Positions 57,035 to 64,000 of a stretch of 64,000 nucleotides of DNA are shown here, piece after piece; the first letter of the stretch is position 1, and each line of letters begins with the position of its first letter. A program made the position numbers and the translations under genes. The notes beneath the pieces were generated by a model. It was not told the origin of the DNA and searched no databases. It worked only from the letters and a program-made list of their open reading frames with translations. Origin of the DNA: Desulfohalovibrio reitneri (GTDB lineage Bacteria > Desulfobacterota > Desulfovibrionia > Desulfovibrionales > Desulfovibrionaceae); contig NZ_JOMJ01000003.1 in NCBI RefSeq assembly GCF_000711295.1, positions 2,367,501 through 2,431,500 of the forward strand, given 5' to 3'.

Positions 57035-59953
57035 ATGGCCGAGAGCAAGCCGAACATACTTGTGGTGGATGACGACCCGGACACCCGCGAGACCGTGGCC
57101 GAGTGCCTGGCGCCGGACTACGGCGTATGGGGGGCGGCCAGCGCGTCCGAGGCCATGGACCTGTTCATGCGGGCCAGACCGGACGCCGTCCTGGTGGACC
57201 TGCGCCTGCCGGACCTGAGCGGGCTGGACGTGCTGTCCACCTTCACCCGCGACGCCCCGGAGATGCCGGTCATCATCATCACCGGACAGGGCCGCCGGAG
57301 CGATGCGGTGGAGGCCCTGCGACGCGGGGCCTGGGACTGGCTGGAAAAGACCCTGGAGTTCGACGAGCTGTTGCCTCTGACCCTGGACAAGGCCTTGGTC
57401 CGTTCGGCCGAGCTCCGACAGCGCCGCGAGTATCTGGACCACCTGGAGGAGAAGGTTCTGGAGCGCGGCCGGGAACTGGCCGAGGTGCGCACCGGCCGCG
57501 AAGCCGAGGCCTCCGGCCGCAGGGCGGCCGAAGACAGCCTGCGCCACACGCGCCGCCGTTACCGCGACCTGTTCGAGGAGAGCCCCGTCTCCCTGTGGGA
57601 GGCGGACTTCTCCGGAGCGCGGGCCGTGCTGGACGAGTTGGCCGCCCGGGGCGTGGAGGACCTGCGCACTCATCTGCTGGACAACCCGGACGACCTGGAC
57701 CGCAGCCTGGCGGGCATGCGGGTGGTGGCGGTCAACACCCACTCCCTGAAGCTTTTCCGGGCCGGGGACAAGAGCTCCCTGCTGCGCAACATCGAGGCCA
57801 TCCTGCCGGATTCCAGGGCGGTGCGCGCCAGGGTGCTGGACTGGCTGGCCGAGGTGCGGCGCACGGGCAAGGGCGGGGCGATGCAGGTGGAGTTGCCCTG
57901 CAAGGGTCTGGATGGCCGGAACATGTGCTGCCAGGCGCGCATTTTCGTGCCGGAGCCCAACCGGGCGGACCTCTCCCGGGTGCTTATGGCCTTGGCGGAC
58001 GTCACACAGCGCAAGCTGGCCGAGGAGCAGGAGAAGCAGGCCCACGACTTCCTCCACCGGGTGTTGGAGGCCGTGCCCGCCCCGGTATTCGTCAAGAACC
58101 GCGATCACCGTTGGGTGATGGTCAACAACGCCTTCGCCGAGCTGATGCACAAGAGCCCGGATGAGTTGGTGGGGCGCACGGACACGGACTTCTTCACCCC
58201 GGAGACGGCCGAGTACATTTGGGAGAAGGAGGACGCGATACTGGCCTCGGGCGGTTCGGTGGAATACGACAACTCCCTTGTCCTGCCGGACGGTGAGCGC
58301 CGCCACCTGTCGGTGAGGAAGGCCGCCCTGACCCTGCCCCTCAACGGCGAGACCGTGCTGGTGGCCGTGGTGCACGACATCACCGAGCGGCGGGGCATGG
58401 AGGAGGAACTGCGCCGCACCCGCGACGAGGCGCGGGCCGCTGACACGGCCAAATCCGAGTTTCTGGCCACCATGAGCCACGAGCTGCGCACTCCCATGAA
58501 CGCCATCATCGGCCTCTCCCAGCTCATGCTGGAAAGCGGGCCGGACGAGGAGATGGCGGGGCACCTGCGTTCCGTCCACGATTCGGCCAGGTCCCTGCTG
58601 AGCCTTCTCAACGACATCCTGGACCTGGCCCGGCTGGAGTTCGGTGGGCTGCGCATGGAGGATGAGGAGTTCTCCCCGGCCGGGGTGCTGCGCGGGGTGA
58701 CGGAGGAATACCGGCCCGGGGCGCGGCGAAAGGGGCTGGAACTGCGGCTGGAGGTCCCCGGCAACCTTCCCCCGGCAGTGCGCGGAGACCCGGGCAGGCT
58801 GCGGCGGGTTCTGGCCGCGTTGCTGGACAACGCGGTCAAGTTCACGGACTCTGGCGCCGTCGTGGTGGAGGCGCGGGCGGAGGCGGCAGCGAACGGCGTG
58901 GAGCGGTTGCGTTTCACAGTGCGGGACACCGGGCCAGGGGTGCCGGAAAATATCCGCGAGCGCGTGTTCGAGAGTTTTGTGCAGGGCGACGGCTCGGCCA
59001 CCCGCCGCCACGGAGGAACCGGCCTGGGGCTGGCCCTGGCGCGCAAGCTGGTGGACATGCTGGATGGGACAATCTGGGTGGAGGACGAACCAAGCGGGGG
59101 CAGCGCCTTCCACTTCTCCGCCAGCTTCGCCCAGGTGGATGGCAAGCGGGGAGGCAACGACGACGGAAGCTGGCCCTCGGGCCTGCGCGTGCTGGTGGTG
59201 GAGGACAACCCGGTCAACCAGCGCATGCTGCGCACCCTGCTGGAGCGTCGGAACAACTCGGTCCGCATGGCCGCCACAGCGGAGGAGGGGCTTGACGCGC
59301 TGGCTTCCGAACCGGTTGACTTGGTGCTCATGGACGTCGGTCTGCCCGCCATGGACGGGCTGGAGGCCACCCGGGCCATCCGTTCGGCCCGGCCGGAGCG
59401 TTCCGACCCGGAAGTGCCGGTCATCGCCCTGACCGCCCACGGCCACGCGGGCGACAGGGAGCGTTTTCTGGAGGCGGGCATGGACGCCTACGTGCCCAAG
59501 CCGGTTGATTTCGAGGTCCTGCGGCGGACCATGGTCTCGGTGCTGCGGGAGCGTTCGCGCGGGGGGGATGGCCGCCTCCGGGAGTCCCCCGGAGGCGGCT
59601 CGGCGGATCAGGCATCCGGCGAGGCGGTGTTTGAGACCAGGGACGCGCTGGCGCGTCTGGGCGGCGACCAGGCTTTTCTTGACGAGCTGCTGGAGGTATT
59701 CATCGGCGATGCCCCGGCCAAGGTCGAGAAGCTCGACGAGGCGGTGCGCCAGGGGCGGCCCGAGGCCGTCCGCGAGGCGGCCCACGCCCTCAAGGGCGCG
59801 GCCTCGGCCGTGGGGGCGGTGGCCGTGGAATCGGCGGCCAGGGAAATGGAAGACCTGGCCGAGAGCGGCGGCGATGCCGGGGAATACCTCCGCGGCCTGC
59901 GCCGCGAGGTGGAGCGGGCCGTGGAGCGCGGCCGGGAGAAGCTGGACCGGTGA
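57035..59953 (+). CDS. Hybrid histidine kinase (REC-PAS-HisKA-HATPase-REC-Hpt), 972 aa
   Basis: Start at 57035 with GGGGGAGG. N-terminal receiver (Asp55 in VLVDLRLPDLSG), a coiled-coil linker, a PAS-like domain (~170-325), a PAS domain (~335-455), HisKA with His482 in TMSHELRTPMNA, HATPase_c (GTGLGLALARKLVDML), a second receiver (Asp767 in LVLMDVGLPAMDG) and a C-terminal Hpt (His917 in AAHALKGAASAVGA). It is a phosphorelay in a single chain. No DNA-binding output domain is present in either kinase, so the final response regulator must be elsewhere. It overlaps the MFS transporter start by 4 bp. Confidence 0.93.
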   Translation: MAESKPNILVVDDDPDTRETVAECLAPDYGVWGAASASEAMDLFMRARPDAVLVDLRLPDLSGLDVLSTFTRDAPEMPVIIITGQGRRSDAVEALRRGAWDWLEKTLEFDELLPLTLDKALVRSAELRQRREYLDHLEEKVLERGRELAEVRTGREAEASGRRAAEDSLRHTRRRYRDLFEESPVSLWEADFSGARAVLDELAARGVEDLRTHLLDNPDDLDRSLAGMRVVAVNTHSLKLFRAGDKSSLLRNIEAILPDSRAVRARVLDWLAEVRRTGKGGAMQVELPCKGLDGRNMCCQARIFVPEPNRADLSRVLMALADVTQRKLAEEQEKQAHDFLHRVLEAVPAPVFVKNRDHRWVMVNNAFAELMHKSPDELVGRTDTDFFTPETAEYIWEKEDAILASGGSVEYDNSLVLPDGERRHLSVRKAALTLPLNGETVLVAVVHDITERRGMEEELRRTRDEARAADTAKSEFLATMSHELRTPMNAIIGLSQLMLESGPDEEMAGHLRSVHDSARSLLSLLNDILDLARLEFGGLRMEDEEFSPAGVLRGVTEEYRPGARRKGLELRLEVPGNLPPAVRGDPGRLRRVLAALLDNAVKFTDSGAVVVEARAEAAANGVERLRFTVRDTGPGVPENIRERVFESFVQGDGSATRRHGGTGLGLALARKLVDMLDGTIWVEDEPSGGSAFHFSASFAQVDGKRGGNDDGSWPSGLRVLVVEDNPVNQRMLRTLLERRNNSVRMAATAEEGLDALASEPVDLVLMDVGLPAMDGLEATRAIRSARPERSDPEVPVIALTAHGHAGDRERFLEAGMDAYVPKPVDFEVLRRTMVSVLRERSRGGDGRLRESPGGGSADQASGEAVFETRDALARLGGDQAFLDELLEVFIGDAPAKVEKLDEAVRQGRPEAVREAAHALKGAASAVGAVAVESAAREMEDLAESGGDAGEYLRGLRREVERAVERGREKLDR

Positions 59954-61167
59954 GCGGTCCAGCTTCCGGGCCCGGGAGCGAGGGGCTTTCCTTCGGCCGG
60001 GCGCTGCCCACCCTGGCCTGCCTCACCGGGGCGTTCTTTCTGCTGTTCATGGCCCGCAACGTCATCGGGCCGCTCATGGTGCCGGTGCGGGCGGATCTGG
60101 GGCTGAGCAACTCCCAGGCTGGCATGGTCATCTCCACCATGGGCCTGGGCGTCATGCTGGGGCTCGTGTCCTCCGGCTTCCTGGCCAAGGCCTTTTCCCA
60201 CCGCATGGCCGCAGCGGGCGCGCTTTTGCTCTGCGGCTCGGGAGCCCTGGGCGCCTCCCTCTCTTCGGACTACGCCGGGCTGCTGGCGGGCATGTGGTTT
60301 CTAGGGCTGGGGGCGGGACTGTACCTGCCCTCCGGGGTGGCGGTCATCACCGGTCTGACCCGCGAACGGGACTGGGGCAAGGCGCTTTCGGTGCACGAAC
60401 TTGCTCCCAATTTCTCCTTCGTCCTGGCCCCGCTGTGGGCCGAACTCTGCCTGTCCCACGGGGACTGGCGGCTGGCTTTGCGGCTTCTGGCCTGGGCCCT
60501 GCTGGGCGCGGGCGCGCTGCTGGCGGCCTTCGGTCCGGGGAGGGGGCAGAAGGGCCAGGCTCCGGGGCCAAGACTGCTGCGCTCCATCATGTCCAAACCG
60601 CTGTTCTGGGTCATGGCCGTGCTGTTCGGCCTGGCCGTAGGGGCCACGGTGGGCCCCTTCACCATGCTGCCCCTCTACCTGACGGAAGAGCACGGCTACG
60701 CCCGGGAGACGGCCAACCAGCTGCTGGCCGTGTCGCGGGTGTCCGGGCTGGTCATGGTATTCGCTGGCGGCTGGCTGGTGGACCGTCTGGGCGCGGTGCA
60801 GACCATCCGGCTCTATCTCCTCCTGTGCGGAGGACTCACCGCCTGCCTGGGACTGCTGGAAGGCCCGGCCCTGGCCGGGGCGGTCATCGCCCAGCCCCTG
60901 GTTTCGGCCTGCTTCTTCCCCGCGGGGTTCGCGGCCATATCCCGCGCCTTCTCCTGGGAGGAACGCAACGTGGCCGTCTCCCTGGTCACTCCGGCGGGCG
61001 CGCTGGTGGGCGCGTCCATGGTCCCGGCCGCCCTGGGGGGGCTGGGCGACACCGTGGGCTTCGGCATCGGCTTCGCCGGGTTGGGCGGAGTGATGCTGGC
61101 GGCGCTGGCGCTTCTGCGGCTGCTGCCGCGCGGCCAAGACCGGGCGGAAACCGGCGGGGTTTCTTGA
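59950..61167 (+). CDS. MFS transporter, 405 aa
   Basis: A GTG at 59950 overlaps the kinase stop. Twelve hydrophobic helices are visible in two halves: ACLTGAFFLLFMARNVIGPL, GMVISTMGLGVMLGLVSSGF (motif A-like), GMWFLGLGAGLYLPSGVAVI, then FWVMAVLFGLAVGATVGPFT and VMVFAGGWLVDRLGAVQTIR (second motif A). The family moves varied small solutes; substrate cannot be deduced. Coupling to the hybrid kinase gene suggests the transporter may be linked to the signal. Confidence 0.9.
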   Translation: MSGPASGPGSEGLSFGRALPTLACLTGAFFLLFMARNVIGPLMVPVRADLGLSNSQAGMVISTMGLGVMLGLVSSGFLAKAFSHRMAAAGALLLCGSGALGASLSSDYAGLLAGMWFLGLGAGLYLPSGVAVITGLTRERDWGKALSVHELAPNFSFVLAPLWAELCLSHGDWRLALRLLAWALLGAGALLAAFGPGRGQKGQAPGPRLLRSIMSKPLFWVMAVLFGLAVGATVGPFTMLPLYLTEEHGYARETANQLLAVSRVSGLVMVFAGGWLVDRLGAVQTIRLYLLLCGGLTACLGLLEGPALAGAVIAQPLVSACFFPAGFAAISRAFSWEERNVAVSLVTPAGALVGASMVPAALGGLGDTVGFGIGFAGLGGVMLAALALLRLLPRGQDRAETGGVS

Positions 61168-61226
61168 CAGGCCCCCTGGCGGGACCTACCCTCCCCGTTC
61201 ACGAAATCAAGCAAGGAGCTATTTTC

Positions 61227-61592
61227 ATGGCGCATGAAATCAAACTCGCCAAGCTCATCAACGGCGACACCGTTGTGGGCAAGTGGGACGAGGAAGGACA
61301 GAAGCTGATCGAGGTCGCCGCGTTGCAGACCGTACCCTCTCAGCAGGGCGTGCAAATGATGATGCTGCCCTTCGGCTATCCCTTCGAGACCGAGATCGGC
61401 GGCGAGATCAAGGGCGAGCACGTCATCTATTTCTACCGCAACTTCCCCGAGGAAGTGAAAAGCAAGTACACCGAGGCGGCCTCCAACCTCACCCTGGCCG
61501 GCGCCGGCGACCTGGACAACCTCCAGGGCATGGGCGGCGGCATGGGCGGCGGCGGTGGAGGCGGCTCCATCTCCGACCTGCTGAAGAAGTAG
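61227..61592 (+). CDS. Small protein resembling LSm/Hfq-like folds, 121 aa
   Basis: AAGGAG precedes the ATG at 61227. Residues 1-85 (KLAKLINGDTVVGKWDEEGQ; LIEVAALQTVPSQQGVQMMM; GGEIKGEHVIYFYRNFPEEV) match the strand order of bacterial/phage LSm-like proteins: V-x-x-L-x-x-G-D-x-V-x-G, a P-x-x-x-x-x-x-x-x-x-M-x-P-F loop, then a strand with I-x-G-x-H-V-I-Y-F-Y. A Gly-rich tail (MGGGMGGGGGGGSISDLLKK) follows. RNA binding is possible but not shown. It is a single-gene unit with terminator. Confidence 0.6.
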   Translation: MAHEIKLAKLINGDTVVGKWDEEGQKLIEVAALQTVPSQQGVQMMMLPFGYPFETEIGGEIKGEHVIYFYRNFPEEVKSKYTEAASNLTLAGAGDLDNLQGMGGGMGGGGGGGSISDLLKK

Positions 61593-61623
61593 CCCACCTC
61601 CCGCGAACTCATCCGAATACCAG

Positions 61624-61650
61624 GGCGGCCCCGCGGGGCCGCCTTTTTTT
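61624..61650 (+). terminator. Intrinsic terminator after the LSm-like gene
   Basis: GGCGGCCCC pairs with GGGGCCGCC around GC and is followed by seven T residues. Confidence 0.9.
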
Positions 61651-61656
61651 ACCCCC

Positions 61657-64000
61657 ATGAAAGAGCTTCTGCCCATCCTTCCCAAGCCCAGCCGCTATCT
61701 GGGCACCGAATGGGGCGCCCCGCGCGGCGACCCCGCATCGGCCCGCGTCCACTTGGCCTTCGCCTTCCCCGACCTCTACGAGGTGGGCATGTCCTATCTT
61801 GGCCAGCGCATCCTGCTGGACCGGGCCAACCGCCACGACGGCGCCCTGGCGGAGCGGGTCTTCTCCCCCTGCCTGGCGACCATGGACATCCTGCGGGAGC
61901 GCGGCGTCCCCCTGGCCACCCTGGAGACGGACACCCCGCTGTCCTCCCTGGACGCCGTGGCGTTCCACCTGACCCACGAGCTGTGCTACGCCAACGTGCT
62001 GGCCATGCTGGAGCTGGGCGGCATTCCCGTCCGCTCGGCCGAGCGCGGGGAGGGCGACCCGCTGGTGCTGGCCGGTGGCGGCTGCGCCCTGGCCGCGGAG
62101 CCGGTGGCCCCCTTCATCGACGCCTTCGTGCTGGGCGACGGCGAAGCCGTGCTGGACGCCCTGCTGGACGAGCTGGCCGCCTCCCGCTCGCGGAGCAAGG
62201 CGGAGACCCTGGCCGCCCTGGCGGAGCTGCCCGGCATCTACGTGCCCGCCTTTTTCCCGGAGCGGGTCGGGGTCGTGGCGCACGAGGGGCCCGGCCCGGA
62301 CAGGCCCGCCCGCGCCGTGGTGGAGGACCTGGACCGCCTGGAGTGCCCCACGGACCTGGTGCTGCCCCACGCCAAGGCGGTGCACGACCGCCTCTCCGTG
62401 GAGATTGCCCGTGGCTGCACCCGTGGCTGCCGCTTCTGCCACGCGGGCATGACCTACCGCCCGGTGCGCGAGCGTTCCCAGGAAACCGTGCTGCGGGCAC
62501 TGGACCGGGGCCTGCATGAACAGGGCTACGAGGAAGTCTCCTTCCTCTCCCTGTCCACGGGCGACTACTCCGCCCTGGAGGACCTCTTCACCCGCAGCTT
62601 CGACCGCTGCGCCGCCGAGCAGGTATCCTTCTCCCTGCCCTCCCTGCGGGCGGGCACCGTGTCCTCGGCCATCTGGGAGCGCATGGCCTCCATCCGCCGC
62701 ACCGGCGCCACCGTGGCCCCGGAGGCGGGCAGCCAGCGGCTGCGCGACGTCATCAACAAGGGCATCGGACGCGAGGACCTCATGCGCCACGTGCGGGCGC
62801 TGTTCTCGCGCGGCTGGAGCCAGGTGAAGCTGTATTTCATGATCGGCCTGCCCACGGAGACGGACGAGGACGTGCGAGCCATCTACGAGCTGTGCCGCGA
62901 GGTGGCGGACATCGCGCCGAAGGGGCGCAAGCGGCTGCAGGTCACGGCCTCGGTCTCGCCCTTCGTGCCCAAGCCGCACACCCCCTTCCAGTGGGAGCGG
63001 CAGGACGCGCCCGAGGAGACCACCCGCAAGGTTGAGATGCTGCGGGAGCTGTTCGGCAGGGACAAGCGGCTCAAACTGCGCTGGCACGAGCCGGAGATGA
63101 ACTTCCTGGAGGGGGTCTTCTCCCGGGGCGGCCGCGAACTGGCCGTGGTGGTGGAGGAGGCCGCCCGGCGCGGGCTGCTCTTCGCCTCCTGGACGGACCA
63201 CTTCCGCATGGGGCCGTGGCTGGAGTTGTTCGACGACCTGGGCATCGACCCCCGCGCCTACCTGGCCGCCCGCGACCCGGGGAAGCCCCTGCCCTGGGAC
63301 CACCTGAACGTCGGGGTGAGCCGGGAATTTCTGCTGCTGGAGCGCAGGCGCGCCCTGTCCGAGAGCACCACCCCGGACTGCCGTTACAATGACTGCCAGG
63401 GCTGCGGAGCCTGCGACATGGCGGCCGCGCGCTCCGGCGGCGACGGCCTGCGTCCCCGCGTGGTGCTGCCCGAGCGCGACCAGGTGCCCGAGGACCCGGA
63501 CCCCGGGGCGGGTCCGCCCGCGTCCTCTCGCGAGGCCCCGCCCGTGTTGTCCGAGGACCTGACCCGCAAGGCCGCCCACTACCGTTTGTGGTACACCAAG
63601 GAAGGACCAGCGGCCTACCTCTCCACCCTGGAGATGGGCGCATTCTGGGAGCGGGCCATGCGCCGGGCGGGCATCAAGCCCACCTTCTCCAAGGGCTTCC
63701 ATCCCATGCCGCAGATTTCCCAGCACCGCGCCCTGCCCGTGGGCGTGGAGAGCCGGGCCGAGTACGTGGACCTCTTCACCCGCGAGGAGTACGACCCGGC
63801 CGAGCTGGCCCGCCGCCTGAACGAACAGGCGGTGGAGGGCATCCGCGTGCTGCTGGCCGAACCGCTGTCCATGGGCCGCAAGCAGGCCCAGGCCCCGCGC
63901 GAGGAATACTCCCTGCGTTACACAGGCCCGGACCCCGAAGGCTGGCGGCGGGCCTGGGAGGCCTTCCTGGCCTCGGGGTCCTTCCCTTTCGTGCGGCGCT
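61657..64000 (+). CDS. Radical SAM enzyme of the TIGR03960/DUF2344 type (runs off the window)
   Basis: The start MKELLPILPKPSRYLGTEWG at 61657 is followed by a B12-binding-like N-terminal domain (FAFPDLYEVGMSYLGQRILL). The radical SAM cluster CTRGCRFC has Cys254, Cys258 and Cys261. SVSPFVPKPHTPFQWER is the family signature, a Cys cluster CRYNDCQGCGACD lies near residue 575, and the DUF2344 domain begins at ~640 (YRLWYTKEGPAAYLSTLEMG). This fused family (TIGR03960 + TIGR03936) is common in anaerobes and often sits near ribonuclease G and ribosomal protein L21 genes. Function is unproven. No stop occurs before base 64000, so the C-terminus is missing. Confidence 0.93.
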   Translation, partial: MKELLPILPKPSRYLGTEWGAPRGDPASARVHLAFAFPDLYEVGMSYLGQRILLDRANRHDGALAERVFSPCLATMDILRERGVPLATLETDTPLSSLDAVAFHLTHELCYANVLAMLELGGIPVRSAERGEGDPLVLAGGGCALAAEPVAPFIDAFVLGDGEAVLDALLDELAASRSRSKAETLAALAELPGIYVPAFFPERVGVVAHEGPGPDRPARAVVEDLDRLECPTDLVLPHAKAVHDRLSVEIARGCTRGCRFCHAGMTYRPVRERSQETVLRALDRGLHEQGYEEVSFLSLSTGDYSALEDLFTRSFDRCAAEQVSFSLPSLRAGTVSSAIWERMASIRRTGATVAPEAGSQRLRDVINKGIGREDLMRHVRALFSRGWSQVKLYFMIGLPTETDEDVRAIYELCREVADIAPKGRKRLQVTASVSPFVPKPHTPFQWERQDAPEETTRKVEMLRELFGRDKRLKLRWHEPEMNFLEGVFSRGGRELAVVVEEAARRGLLFASWTDHFRMGPWLELFDDLGIDPRAYLAARDPGKPLPWDHLNVGVSREFLLLERRRALSESTTPDCRYNDCQGCGACDMAAARSGGDGLRPRVVLPERDQVPEDPDPGAGPPASSREAPPVLSEDLTRKAAHYRLWYTKEGPAAYLSTLEMGAFWERAMRRAGIKPTFSKGFHPMPQISQHRALPVGVESRAEYVDLFTREEYDPAELARRLNEQAVEGIRVLLAEPLSMGRKQAQAPREEYSLRYTGPDPEGWRRAWEAFLASGSFPFVRR

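Noticed and set aside
56210-59785. A 1191-codon open frame on the minus strand opposite the hybrid kinases
   Set aside because: It is antisense to two well-supported kinase genes, with His-, Gln- and Gly-rich low-complexity translation and no domain; a by-product of GC-rich codon use.
61609-63726. A 705-codon minus-strand frame opposite the radical SAM gene
   Set aside because: Fully antisense to a clear radical SAM protein with visible Cys motifs; composition is an artefact of codon bias.
1-64000. CRISPR arrays, tRNA and rRNA genes
   Set aside because: No regularly spaced direct repeats, no cloverleaf pattern and no rRNA-like stretch were seen.

Overview
The window reads as a chromosomal segment of a high-GC, anaerobic, flagellate-type member of the Desulfovibrionaceae (sulfate-reducer lineage). 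The inference rests on a 148-residue flavodoxin with the classic Desulfovibrio architecture, a flavoredoxin-like flavin reductase, an ADP-forming acetyl-CoA synthetase paired with a DRTGG/phosphotransacetylase-like partner, CheV, and a complete Mla lipid-transport operon. Most genes use GC-rich codons. The exceptions are a restriction-modification (R-M) island at about 33-37 kb and a PsiE-like gene near 19.4-19.9 kb, which are visibly more AT-rich.

Layout. 0-0.6 kb: small membrane and lipoprotein genes. 0.6-3.6 kb: one copy of a structured ~390-bp repeat, split by an IS3-type element that itself carries an IS5-type element. 3.6-7.2 kb: acetyl-CoA/acetate energy genes. 7.3-10.3 kb: SIMPL protein, small unknown genes and CheV. 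10.4-12.9 kb: phage-shock regulon (pspABC, divergent pspF, sigma-54 promoter). 12.9-15.7 kb: threonine aldolase, SGNH hydrolase, LysE exporter, FMN-binding protein. 15.8-19.3 kb: four-gene glycosyltransferase/epimerase operon. 19.3-21.9 kb: a second repeat copy with a PsiE-like gene inside it, a TPR protein, a two-selenocysteine UXX-star protein gene read through two in-frame TGA codons, and a third repeat copy. 22-25.7 kb: AzlCD exporter, AraC regulator, metallo-beta-lactamase-fold protein, a probable non-coding transcript and a 27-residue membrane peptide. 25.7-30.7 kb: secreted proteins, RNase D, the fourth repeat copy, flavin reductase and nitroreductase. 30.8-32.9 kb: two PEP-CTERM proteins built as matching expression cassettes. 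32.9-37.5 kb: Vsr/R/M island flanked by a duplicated flavodoxin 3' end and carrying an ISL3-type element. 37.5-44.1 kb: thiM, mlaEFDCA (with an unusual MlaF that appears fused to a degenerate GGDEF domain) and deoA. 44.1-49.9 kb: cdd, trmFO, rhomboid, ferritin-like, mazG, a frameshifted QueG-like iron-sulfur gene, cvpA. 50-55 kb: acetate-type symporter with its DUF4212 subunit, a cNMP/CBS/nucleotidyltransferase sensor and a DEDDh exonuclease. 55-60 kb: two large hybrid histidine kinases. 60-64 kb: MFS transporter, an Sm-like protein and a radical SAM enzyme that runs off the end.

Four points stand out. The UXX-star selenoprotein gene has a SECIS-like hairpin after each TGA. The four-copy repeat family has hairpin arms that change in a compensatory way between copies. 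The two PEP-CTERM genes share upstream boxes, a sigma-54-like promoter, an anchor and a terminator while their exported domains differ. MlaF carries a GGDEF-like tail. All functional calls come from reading translated sequence by eye; no database search was run.
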